This document shows, in pieces, positions 50,985 through 58,438 of a DNA stretch of 64,000 nucleotides. A program made the translations under genes and the position numbers. The notes under the pieces were generated by a model. The model did not search any database. It had not been told where the DNA came from and saw nothing but the letters and a program-made list of their open reading frames with translations. The stretch is from Prevotella melaninogenica (GTDB lineage Bacteria; Bacteroidota; Bacteroidia; Bacteroidales; Bacteroidaceae): assembly GCF_018127965.1 (NCBI RefSeq), contig NZ_CP072350.1:1054001-1118000 (forward strand), written 5' to 3'. Every line of letters starts with the position of its first letter. Position 1 is the first letter of the stretch.

Positions 50985-51404
50985 TTAGTTCATGTGACGC
51001 ATTACTTTGCGTAAATAAGCTTGTGTCTTAGCCACATTATATCGAATACCACCGCTCCATAAGCGAATAGCTCTTTCAATACTGTTCAGTGGATTGTGGA
51101 AACTCTGAATGATAATAAACATTTCCTTAGACTTTGCAGCATTAAAGCGATCCGAAAGTGAATAACGCTTGTTGCTACCAGTACTTTTAAGGATGTTGTT
51201 GCACTCCTTTACCAAAACTGGGGAAATCTGCAGTACACCAACATAAGGACCATTTACAGCTGCAGGATTACCCTTGCTTTCAATCTGGATGATTGCATTC
51301 ATTACTGGTTCCCAATCAAAGCCATTTTTTTGGGCTGACACTTCAACATGTGAAGCAAAAATCATTAAGAAACAAATACTTACTACTTTTAAAATTCTCA
51401 TCAT
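50985..51404 (-). CDS. Secreted lysozyme-like (SLT) protein
   Basis: The 139-residue protein has a signal peptide (about 1-24, ending VSAQ) and a compact lysozyme-like domain with IIQIESKGNPAAVNG (likely catalytic Glu), YVGVLQISPVLVKECN and HNPLNSIERAIRLWSGG. This is a short version of the lytic transglycosylase fold that cleaves peptidoglycan. Catalysis is inferred from the Glu and the GxLQIxP motif. A -7 box stands about 110 bp upstream. It clusters with a GH25 gene on the other strand. Confidence 0.75.
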   Translation of the reverse strand: MMRILKVVSICFLMIFASHVEVSAQKNGFDWEPVMNAIIQIESKGNPAAVNGPYVGVLQISPVLVKECNNILKSTGSNKRYSLSDRFNAAKSKEMFIIIQSFHNPLNSIERAIRLWSGGIRYNVAKTQAYLRKVMRHMN

Positions 51405-51512
51405 TAAAAACTTTCCGAAACCTTGGAAGAGTAAGTCAATAGAGCTACTCTCTACGGCGTGTTCCTATGTGAGAATGAGTTACCACCACGCCTCAGTTTC
51501 ATATTAACAATG

Positions 51513-51520
51513 CAAAGTTA
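51513..51520 (-). promoter_or_regulatory. -7 box (TAACTTTG) for the SLT-like gene
   Basis: The minus strand reads TAACTTTG; the implied leader is about 100 nt. The stretch 51521-51650 between this and the GH25 promoter shows nothing else. Confidence 0.58.
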
Positions 51521-51652
51521 CAAAAAATATTCCTGATACACAATACTTTAACATTTAATTAATAAAGTTAGAGATGAATATTAGATTGGTTAAACAATTA
51601 CTTTAACTTGCATATAATCGATGAAATCATATCCTTTTTACGATACACGCAA

Positions 51653-51684
51653 TTTGTAGTATTGAAAAAGAATGTTTACCTTTG
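51653..51684 (+). promoter_or_regulatory. Promoter of the first GH25 gene (TTTG, 20 nt, TACCTTTG)
   Basis: TTTG at 51653-51656 and TACCTTTG at 51677-51684 with 20-nt spacing; the leader to 51781 is about 90 nt. Confidence 0.68.
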
Positions 51685-51780
51685 CCATGTTTAAAAGTCG
51701 TAAGAATGCATATTTTTAGGCTTATCGCCCCTAATATGCTTAACACTCCACATATAAGCTCTACAAGTTAAAAACAATTG

Positions 51781-52572
51781 ATGATAAAGCGTAAACGTAG
51801 GCGCAGAAAGCAAATGCGCAACAAACATAGTATTTGGTGGTCGGTCTGTGCTGCTTTAGCGGTGCTGACTGTTATTCTTATCATTGACCTTAAACCATGG
51901 CGAAAACCCCGCTCTGTAGTCAGCGACCAATGGCCTTACCACGATATGACTAAGGGACCGTATTCAAAAGACTTTGATGGTCTTGACATTTCACGCCATC
52001 AAGGAAAGATACATTGGGATGAGTTAGTGGAGGAGAATCCACAACTTCGCTTTGTCTATATCAAGGCTACAGAAGGTAGTTCTATCGTTGATCCATTCTA
52101 TAAGAGAAACTTTAAAGCTGCAAAGGAAAGAGGCTTATTAGTAGGTTCTTATCATTTCTTAACTTATCGAACTTCTATGGAACGTCAGGTAGACAACTTT
52201 CTTGCTAACATTGACCTTAGTCAGCAAGACTTATTACTACTTGTTGACATAGAAAAGGATGGAACACGCAGTTGGGGACGTGAGATTATTCAGAAGAATC
52301 TTGCTGAGTTTATCCGATTAATAAAGGAACGAACAGGACATTCTCCGATGATTTACACCAATGAAGCTTATTATCATCTGAACCTTTATCCAGAGTTTAA
52401 CAGGTACCGATTGTTCATTGCAAACTATAATCTTCCACCTCAACTACCAGACACTAAGCATGATATATGGCAGTCAAGTAAGCGTGGGAGGGTGCGTGGA
52501 ATATGGACATACGTAGACATAAACCAGCTACGTGAAGGTGTTTCTGTAGATGATTTCAAAATGCCTAAATAA
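51781..52572 (+). CDS. Glycoside hydrolase family 25 lysozyme, membrane-anchored
   Basis: The 263-residue protein has a very basic start (KRKRRRRKQMR), one transmembrane helix (about 20-40) and a GH25 barrel. Active-site positions are in FDGLDISRHQGKIHWDEL (Asp), VYIKATEGSSIVDPFY, YHFLTYR and LLLVDIEKDG (Asp, Glu). GH25 enzymes cleave the MurNAc-GlcNAc bond of peptidoglycan. A paralog begins at 63439. Start is the ATG at 51781; the TTG just before it is not needed. Confidence 0.92.
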   Translation: MIKRKRRRRKQMRNKHSIWWSVCAALAVLTVILIIDLKPWRKPRSVVSDQWPYHDMTKGPYSKDFDGLDISRHQGKIHWDELVEENPQLRFVYIKATEGSSIVDPFYKRNFKAAKERGLLVGSYHFLTYRTSMERQVDNFLANIDLSQQDLLLLVDIEKDGTRSWGREIIQKNLAEFIRLIKERTGHSPMIYTNEAYYHLNLYPEFNRYRLFIANYNLPPQLPDTKHDIWQSSKRGRVRGIWTYVDINQLREGVSVDDFKMPK

Positions 52573-52587
52573 GAGTTTGCACCGATT

Positions 52588-52656
52588 AAAACCCAAATCA
52601 ATCATTAGACCATAATAAGTATATAGGTCAAGACTCTAATGATTGATTAGGGTTAA
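52588..52656. repeat. Solo family C outer hairpin between convergent genes
   Basis: 52588-52609 (AAACCCAAATCAATCATTAGA) pairs with 52635-52656 (TCTAATGATTGATTAGGGTT) around a ~25-nt loop. The arms are those of the 53201-53404 element but the 160-bp interior is missing. It fills the whole 85-bp gap between the GH25 and 52658 genes, so it likely acts as a bidirectional terminator. Confidence 0.75.
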
Positions 52657-52657
52657 A

Positions 52658-53092
52658 TCAGCAATCTGTCGCAAACTTATTTATAATTCGTATTTTATCT
52701 GCAGCCTTATAGGTTGTTTTGCTCAGTGAACTAAAATCGATTACATTACGATAAATACTCGAGAAGGCGACAAGCTTATTTCCCTTTATAAAGAGAAGTG
52801 TACAGATACTATCAAATAAAGTGTTATCAAGGATGGCAGCTCTGTCCCCAGCATATCCCATATCAATTCTCTCATCAGAGGCAGTGCGCTTATCATAAGG
52901 CTTAATAACGATCATCGTATCCCAGTCTTTATCTTTATACAGCTCATGAACAGAGATACAAGATTCAGACTTTTGGATTGTTTCTAAGTTATCATTTAGA
53001 TTTACTTCACGATAGGGTGCATTGACACACCAAATAATTGCACCTATAAGGATTATTGAAAAGATGATTAGTAGTATTGTCTTTTTCTTCAT
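52658..53092 (-). CDS. Hypothetical single-pass membrane protein
   Basis: The 144-residue protein starts with KKKTILLIIFSIILIGAIIWCV, an N-terminal transmembrane helix or uncleaved signal anchor, followed by a soluble domain of mixed strands (DWDTMIVIKPYD, ICTLLFIKGNKLVAFSSIYR). A Cys in the helix (IIWCVN) is not in a good lipobox. No domain is recognised. Similar size and layout to other accessory cell-envelope proteins of the group; function unknown. Confidence 0.72.
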   Translation of the reverse strand: MKKKTILLIIFSIILIGAIIWCVNAPYREVNLNDNLETIQKSESCISVHELYKDKDWDTMIVIKPYDKRTASDERIDMGYAGDRAAILDNTLFDSICTLLFIKGNKLVAFSSIYRNVIDFSSLSKTTYKAADKIRIINKFATDC

Positions 53093-53200
53093 ATTATTTT
53101 CGTTAACATCCTAAGTTATATCTGGTAATAGTAATATCTTGTGTCAAGAAGAAACTTGTATAGTTTGTATAGGAATCCTATAAAACTATACAAGTATAGG

Positions 53201-53404
53201 TTTAACCCAAATCGGTCATTAGACCACAACATGTATAGTTTTCATTTCTATGGCTTTGTTTCCTAACATCTTTTATTTTCTTATCGGCATCTTGTCTGTC
53301 TTTGTAACTTGATGTAGCCCGCTACGCCTGCGTTGCAAAGACAGCCAAGATGCCGATAATAAAACAAAATATGTATAGGCTCTAATGACTGATTTGGGTT
53401 TAAA
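53201..53404. repeat. Family C nested-palindrome element (complete copy C2, 204 bp)
   Basis: Outer arms TTTAACCCAAATCGGTCATT (53201 on) and its near-complement ending GATTTGGGTTTAAA (to 53404) match over about 23 bp. Inside, 53281-53308 pairs with 53332-53359 over 28 bp with two mismatches (TTATCGGCATCTTG), capped by a small TAGCCCGCTA hairpin. No open reading frame. It fills most of the gap between the 52658 and fhs genes. A miniature, non-coding mobile element or structured RNA are both possible. Confidence 0.8.
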
Positions 53405-53423
53405 CAAAGAATATTGATACTCG

Positions 53424-55091
53424 TTAAGCCAAACCTTCAATCTGACCACGAACAATATCAATCTTTTCTGCTTGAGGAATCTTAGGTAAGCCTGGCATAC
53501 GCATTATCTCACCAGCAATAGCAACAATCATCTCAGCGCCTCCATTGATGACAAAGTCACGAATGGTAATGTCGAAATTCTTAGCTACACCCACCTGCTT
53601 AGGGTCTTCACTGAATGAGAATTGTGTCTTAGCAATGCAGATAGGGAATCTATCCATTCCCCAAGACTTGATACGTGCGAGTTTGTTTTGAGCTGACTTC
53701 TTAAGGATAACAGAGCGTGCGCCATAGATATTCTTGGCTACCTTATTAACTTTCTCTTCAATACTATCCTCATCTGCATACGTCATATTGATATCCTTAG
53801 CACCCTGCTTATCAATGGTTTCAACGACAAGACGAGCCAAATCCTCAGCACCTTCGCCACCTTTCAAGAACACATTGTTTTCTGCAAAGCCTACGCCCAA
53901 CACCTTACAGTGTTCTGCGAGAAGAGCTATTTCCTCCTCAGTATCATCACCATATCGGTTTAGTGTGACAATCACTGGCTGTCCAAAGCGTTGCATATTC
54001 TCAACATGTCGGTCGAGATTAGCAAAGCCATCCACAAGTGCTTGCCGTTCCTGTTCATGCGACGCACCATCAACAAGTCCGCCATGCATCTTCAATCCGC
54101 GTAAAGTTGAAACAAGAACAGTTACACGAGGATGAATTTCAGCCTTACGACACTTAATGTCTAAGAATTTCTCTGCACCAAGGTCTGCACCGAACCCAGC
54201 CTCAGTAATAGCATAATCACTCAGTGACATAGCCATCTTGGTTGCAACTAAACTGTTACAGCCGTGGGCGATATTCGCAAATGGTCCACCATGAACAAAG
54301 GCTGCTGTCCCCTCAAGTGTCTGAACAAGATTAGGCTTGATAGCATCCATCAACAGAACTGTTATTGCACCAGCGACGCCGAGATCGCGTACTCTAAATG
54401 GTTTGTCGTCAAAGGTGATACCCAAAACCATATTCTCAATACGACGACGGAGGTCTTGCTCACTATCAGCAAGACACAACGCTGCCATAATCTCACTCGC
54501 AGGCGTAATATCAAAACCAGACTGTGTTGGTAAGCCATCAGTAGAAGCACCCAGACCAGTAACGATGTTGCGAAGGCTACGATCATTTACGTCCAAGACG
54601 CGCTTCCAGAGAATCTGTTTTAAAGTAAAGCCTTCACTACGATGCTGATAAATATAATTATCAAGCAAGGCTGCTATCATATTGTGTGCACTCGTGATAG
54701 CATGAAAATCGCCTGTAAAATGGAGATTAATCTTCTCCATAGGTACGACTTGGGCATATCCACCACCAGCAGCACCGCCCTTCATGCCAAAACAAGGACC
54801 AAGACTTGGCTCGCGTAAAGCAAGAACCGAACGCTTACCAATGCGATTAAGTGCCATTGATAAACCAATACTAACTGTAGTTTTACCAATACCAGCGCGG
54901 GTAGGGGAGATTGAACTAACAAGAACAAGACGGTTGCAAGCTACTCGATCTTCATCAATCAATGAGAGAGGCACTTTTGCCATATACTTACCATAATGCT
55001 CCAAAGCATCAGCTGGAATACCGACCGTAGCTGCTACTTCCTCTATTGGCTTCATATTACATGAGCGTGCAATTTCGATGTCAGATTTCAT
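53424..55091 (-). CDS. fhs: Formate-tetrahydrofolate ligase
   Basis: The 555-residue enzyme makes 10-formyl-THF from formate, THF and ATP. Visible are the P-loop-like SPTRAGIGKTTVSIGLSMAL, ALREPSLGPCFGMKGGAAGGGYAQV, the FTGDFHAITSAHNMIAALLDN segment, GGPFANIAHGCNSL and EAGFGADLGAEKF, all hallmarks of the family. Length is normal. It has its own promoter and lies alone; no folD or glyA is adjacent. It supplies formyl groups for purine synthesis, linking loosely to purD and metH in the window. Confidence 0.97.
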   Translation of the reverse strand: MKSDIEIARSCNMKPIEEVAATVGIPADALEHYGKYMAKVPLSLIDEDRVACNRLVLVSSISPTRAGIGKTTVSIGLSMALNRIGKRSVLALREPSLGPCFGMKGGAAGGGYAQVVPMEKINLHFTGDFHAITSAHNMIAALLDNYIYQHRSEGFTLKQILWKRVLDVNDRSLRNIVTGLGASTDGLPTQSGFDITPASEIMAALCLADSEQDLRRRIENMVLGITFDDKPFRVRDLGVAGAITVLLMDAIKPNLVQTLEGTAAFVHGGPFANIAHGCNSLVATKMAMSLSDYAITEAGFGADLGAEKFLDIKCRKAEIHPRVTVLVSTLRGLKMHGGLVDGASHEQERQALVDGFANLDRHVENMQRFGQPVIVTLNRYGDDTEEEIALLAEHCKVLGVGFAENNVFLKGGEGAEDLARLVVETIDKQGAKDINMTYADEDSIEEKVNKVAKNIYGARSVILKKSAQNKLARIKSWGMDRFPICIAKTQFSFSEDPKQVGVAKNFDITIRDFVINGGAEMIVAIAGEIMRMPGLPKIPQAEKIDIVRGQIEGLA

Positions 55092-55121
55092 AGTTATATT
55101 CTTTTTATAAAGTTATAATCG

Positions 55122-55129
55122 CAAAGATA
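55122..55129 (-). promoter_or_regulatory. -7 box (TATCTTTG) for fhs
   Basis: The minus strand reads TATCTTTG, 31 bp before the fhs ATG. Confidence 0.62.
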
Positions 55130-55375
55130 GAAATAAAATTTGAATATTACCATTTCTTGCGAAAAAAAGTTTTTTGCTTTTAAATATTATGACCCAACCT
55201 TTTGTCGTTTCAAGATGCTTATCTTGTTCTTCGATCTTTCTGTTGTGCCACTTGATTATAGTTTATCCATAGAATACAAGCGCATAAACATCTGCCTATA
55301 TGCCAAATCCTATCTATCGCATAATGTCTGAATAGACTCATCTATACACCTTTTTATCAACGTGAGGATATTCCG

Positions 55376-55444
55376 CACATGTGGTGCGGGTGCTGAACAC
55401 ATATGGTGCGAATGCTAAACACCAATAGTGCAGATGCTAAACAG
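55376..55444. repeat. Family A 22-bp tandem repeat array (copy A4)
   Basis: Three contiguous 22-bp units at 55376-55397, 55398-55419 and 55420-55441 with cores CACATGTGGTGC, CACATATGGTGC and CACCAATAGTGC, each followed by a TGCTRAA spacer. In reverse complement they match the A1 units. The rest of 55130-55590 contains nothing else I can recognise. Confidence 0.78.
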
Positions 55445-55590
55445 TAATTATCTTGAGAGCTTTACTCCTTATTATATATTACTAAGATGCTATCAAGTTA
55501 TTGATAGAAGAATATTGTACACACTAAAGTATTTCAAATATTCAATGAGGAGTAACATCGCCTATGGATATGTCCTTTGGATAAAACAGA

Positions 55591-56043
55591 CTAAAAGAAA
55601 GAACTTGCACCCCAAATCAAAACTGCATAACGAAGCACTTTACCTATCGTGATACTTAATACAGACAAAACAATATTAGCACGTGTCAGACCTAAAACGA
55701 TGGTGATAGCACTACCTAAAATAGGTAGAAAGGCAAAGAATCCCATCCATGCACCATGTCCACCCATAAAGCGATAAGCTCTATCCAATGATTCTTTTTT
55801 CACTCGGAAATATCGTTCAAGCCACTCCAGTTTACCTAACCTGCCAAGGCCATAATTTAACATTCCTCCCAAAACGTTACCTATACTACCATAAACAAGT
55901 AAAAGAACAGGGTCTACGCCAGCTGCAAGCAAGCCAAGCATTACTGCTTCGCTACTAAAAGGTAAGAAACTTCCTGCAAGGAATGCTGATAAGAACATTC
56001 CCCAATAACCATAATCTACAAGTAATTGTGTAAGAGATTCCAT
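55591..56043 (-). CDS. YqaA-family (VTT/SNARE-associated, DedA-like) membrane protein
   Basis: The 150-residue protein has 3-4 hydrophobic segments and the short DedA/VTT core: YGYWGMFLSAFLAGSFLPFSSE, GNVLGGMLNYGLGRLGK and FFAFLPILGSAITIVLGLTR. It belongs to the YqaA subgroup, related to lipid scramblase-type VTT proteins; its substrate is unproven. It overlaps the 3' end of the upstream polytopic membrane gene by 28 bp, so the two are probably co-translated. Confidence 0.85.
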   Translation of the reverse strand: MESLTQLLVDYGYWGMFLSAFLAGSFLPFSSEAVMLGLLAAGVDPVLLLVYGSIGNVLGGMLNYGLGRLGKLEWLERYFRVKKESLDRAYRFMGGHGAWMGFFAFLPILGSAITIVLGLTRANIVLSVLSITIGKVLRYAVLIWGASSFF

Positions 56044-56960
56044 AAGTTGAATAGGGTGATGATGATAGCTGAATAAGAAAGAATGATAAACATCCAGTTG
56101 GTTATCCTTGTACGTGTTAGTGCAAAGAAATGTGCTATGAGCGGAGCAGTAGTAACAATCATTACACTCAGCAATGCTTCATAATGCTGAGGTTGCAGAA
56201 AGAAGAAGACGATTGCTAAAAGATCTATTGTTACGAAAATCTGATAGAACAAACGGGTTCTAATATTGTCATTACGCTTCTGATTCATAAAATGAACCAT
56301 ACCAATCACAGCGCATACTAACACAAATGATAAAGTCAATACTTGACTAAAGTTCAGAAACTTTAAGTTGAATGGTTCGCCAAAAACAGCAATCTTAGCG
56401 AAATGATGGATGAGTATTGTAATGTCTCCTTTGACAACCAAGTATCCTGCATAGAACCAATAAGGAAGGATTATACCGAGGAGAGATGCAACAAAATTGC
56501 GTGGACTCATCGAAAGAATATTGGTACGCATAATAACCCAGAGTACTGGTAGGAAGAAAAGAGTTTGTACCCAAACAATACTTGCCATACCTATACAGAA
56601 GAATGCATAGAATGTCCAACCGGGTGCATGTGTGTTTTGATAGCAACGAAAAGCAAAAGTATAGAACCCTACAAAGCCTAACATGATGATGGCTGATTGG
56701 ATAGATGGGAACATGAAGACAGCCATAGTTGCAAAAACTATGAACGAACATGCCACCATTCTACTATAGATACGAATAAGCGCATTGGCATTATTCAGCT
56801 CCATCATAAGATAAGTAGACAGCAAAAGGCATATACCTGGTACTATTACCGAAGGGTTATATATCCCCGCAATAACCCATACAAGAGCAGCCGCTGAGAC
56901 AACGTATGCTTGTGTCCAGCGGCTTTCTGCTATTCGATTTTGAATGCGTTTTTGTTGCAT
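56016..56960 (-). CDS. Polytopic membrane protein, unknown function
   Basis: The 314-residue protein has about eight or nine predicted transmembrane helices and no recognised domain. Notable segments are IAGIYNPSVIVPGICLLLSTYLMMELNNANALIRIYSRM near the N-terminus and YQNTHAPGWTFYAFFCIGM in the middle. Homologs seem common in Bacteroidales, usually near purD. It overlaps the yqaA-like gene and follows purD by 86 bp on the same strand. Confidence 0.75.
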   Translation of the reverse strand: MQQKRIQNRIAESRWTQAYVVSAAALVWVIAGIYNPSVIVPGICLLLSTYLMMELNNANALIRIYSRMVACSFIVFATMAVFMFPSIQSAIIMLGFVGFYTFAFRCYQNTHAPGWTFYAFFCIGMASIVWVQTLFFLPVLWVIMRTNILSMSPRNFVASLLGIILPYWFYAGYLVVKGDITILIHHFAKIAVFGEPFNLKFLNFSQVLTLSFVLVCAVIGMVHFMNQKRNDNIRTRLFYQIFVTIDLLAIVFFFLQPQHYEALLSVMIVTTAPLIAHFFALTRTRITNWMFIILSYSAIIITLFNLWNLLHNYL

Positions 56961-57046
56961 AATAGATGATATGTGGAGATAGCCATGAGAAGTTGCTAAG
57001 TAATAAACAACTTAAAACCTATCTCCCTACTTTCAAAGGGCTAAGA

Positions 57047-58315
57047 CTATAGGTCTTGTCCTATATCTCTTCTAAAATATTTATCCGTAAATTCAATCTT
57101 CTGAGCTTCCGCAAAACTCTTCTTTAGTGCTTCTTCTTTATTCTCACCATAAGAAGACACTGCGATTACACGACCACCAGAAGTAACAATCTGACCATCC
57201 TTCACAGCTGTACCGCTATGGAAAACTACAGAATCTTCAACCTTATCAAGTCCTGTGATTGGATAACCTTTCACATACGCTTCAGGATAACCACCGCTGA
57301 CAAGCATTACGCAGACAGCAGAACGTGAATCGAATTCAACCTTTCGCTGGTCGAGGTTTCCCTCTGCAACTCCTTCAAAGAGGTCAACAATGTCACTCTT
57401 TAGGCGTAACATGACACTCTCTGTCTCTGGGTCACCCATACGACAGTTGTATTCGATAACCATTGGTTCGCCTTCTACATTAATCAAACCAAAGAAGATA
57501 AAACCTTTATAGTCAATACCCTCTGCCTTTAAACCTTCAACGGTAGGACGGATAATGCGCTCTTCTACCTTTCCCATCCATTCCTTAGTAGCAAATGGAA
57601 CAGGAGTAACACTACCCATACCGCCTGTATTCAAGCCTGTATCATGCTCACCAATGCGCTTATAGTCCTTTGCTTCAGGTAATATCTGATAGTGAGTACC
57701 ATCTGTAAGTACAAATACTGAGCATTCAATACCAGAAAGGAACTCCTCAATAACTACCTTTGCAGAAGCATTACCGAACATACCACCAAGCATTTCGCGT
57801 AGTTCTTTCTTAGCTTCTTCGAGCGTAGGAAGAATGAGAACACCCTTACCAGCAGCCAAGCCATCAGCTTTCAACACATAAGGAGCCTTAAGCGTCTCCA
57901 AGAAACGCATGCCTTCCTCTATTGTTGTACCATCGAATGTTTCGTAAGCTGCTGTCGGAATATTATGACGCTTCATGAAAGCTTTGGCAAAGTCCTTAGA
58001 ACCTTCGAGTACAGCACCAGCTTTTGAAGGACCAATAACAGGAATATTAGCTGTACGGCTGTCTTCCTTAAAACAGTCATAAACACCATTTACCAATGGG
58101 TCTTCAGGACCAACCACAACCATATCAACCTTCTCTTCGACAACAAAATCTTTCAGTTTGTCGAAGTCATTTACTCCGATTGCAACGTTCTCACCAACTG
58201 CTCCCGTACCAGCATTACCTGGTGCGATGAAGAGTTTACTACACTTTGCACTCTGTGCAATCTTCCATGCCAAGGCGTGTTCACGACCGCCGCTACCTAA
58301 AAGTAATATTCTCAT
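57047..58315 (-). CDS. purD: Phosphoribosylamine-glycine ligase (GAR synthetase)
   Basis: The 422-residue ATP-grasp enzyme catalyses the second step of purine synthesis. Motifs: N-domain [33 protein letters not shown], the ATP-grasp lid [47 protein letters not shown] and [13 protein letters not shown]. Length is normal. The start at 58315 replaces a longer frame to 58369 because the family starts with [10 protein letters not shown] and the bases before it are a GC-rich hairpin region. Confidence 0.96.
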   Translation of the reverse strand: MRILLLGSGGREHALAWKIAQSAKCSKLFIAPGNAGTGAVGENVAIGVNDFDKLKDFVVEEKVDMVVVGPEDPLVNGVYDCFKEDSRTANIPVIGPSKAGAVLEGSKDFAKAFMKRHNIPTAAYETFDGTTIEEGMRFLETLKAPYVLKADGLAAGKGVLILPTLEEAKKELREMLGGMFGNASAKVVIEEFLSGIECSVFVLTDGTHYQILPEAKDYKRIGEHDTGLNTGGMGSVTPVPFATKEWMGKVEERIIRPTVEGLKAEGIDYKGFIFFGLINVEGEPMVIEYNCRMGDPETESVMLRLKSDIVDLFEGVAEGNLDQRKVEFDSRSAVCVMLVSGGYPEAYVKGYPITGLDKVEDSVVFHSGTAVKDGQIVTSGGRVIAVSSYGENKEEALKKSFAEAQKIEFTDKYFRRDIGQDL

Positions 58316-58378
58316 AAAGCTTTGCCCGCCCCCTCCAATAAAGGAGGGGAGTGCAGTCTTGCTGCACATGGGTATTTT
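58316..58378. repeat. GC-rich hairpin cluster upstream of purD
   Basis: On the minus strand GTGCAGCAAGACTGCAC and CCTCCTTTATTGGAGG form two adjacent hairpins, just before the purD ATG and 61 bp or more after the DPP-IV stop. The local G/C richness stands out in an AT-rich genome. It might be a terminator of the upstream gene, a leader attenuator or a dispersed element; only one copy is seen here. Confidence 0.5.
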
Positions 58379-58438
58379 TTTAATTGTTAGATATGATTAT
58401 AAGCAATGAACAAGCGTATTATTAACTTATCAGTTACG

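Noticed and set aside
53734..54135. 133-codon plus-strand frame inside fhs
   Set aside because: Antisense shadow of a well-conserved enzyme gene.
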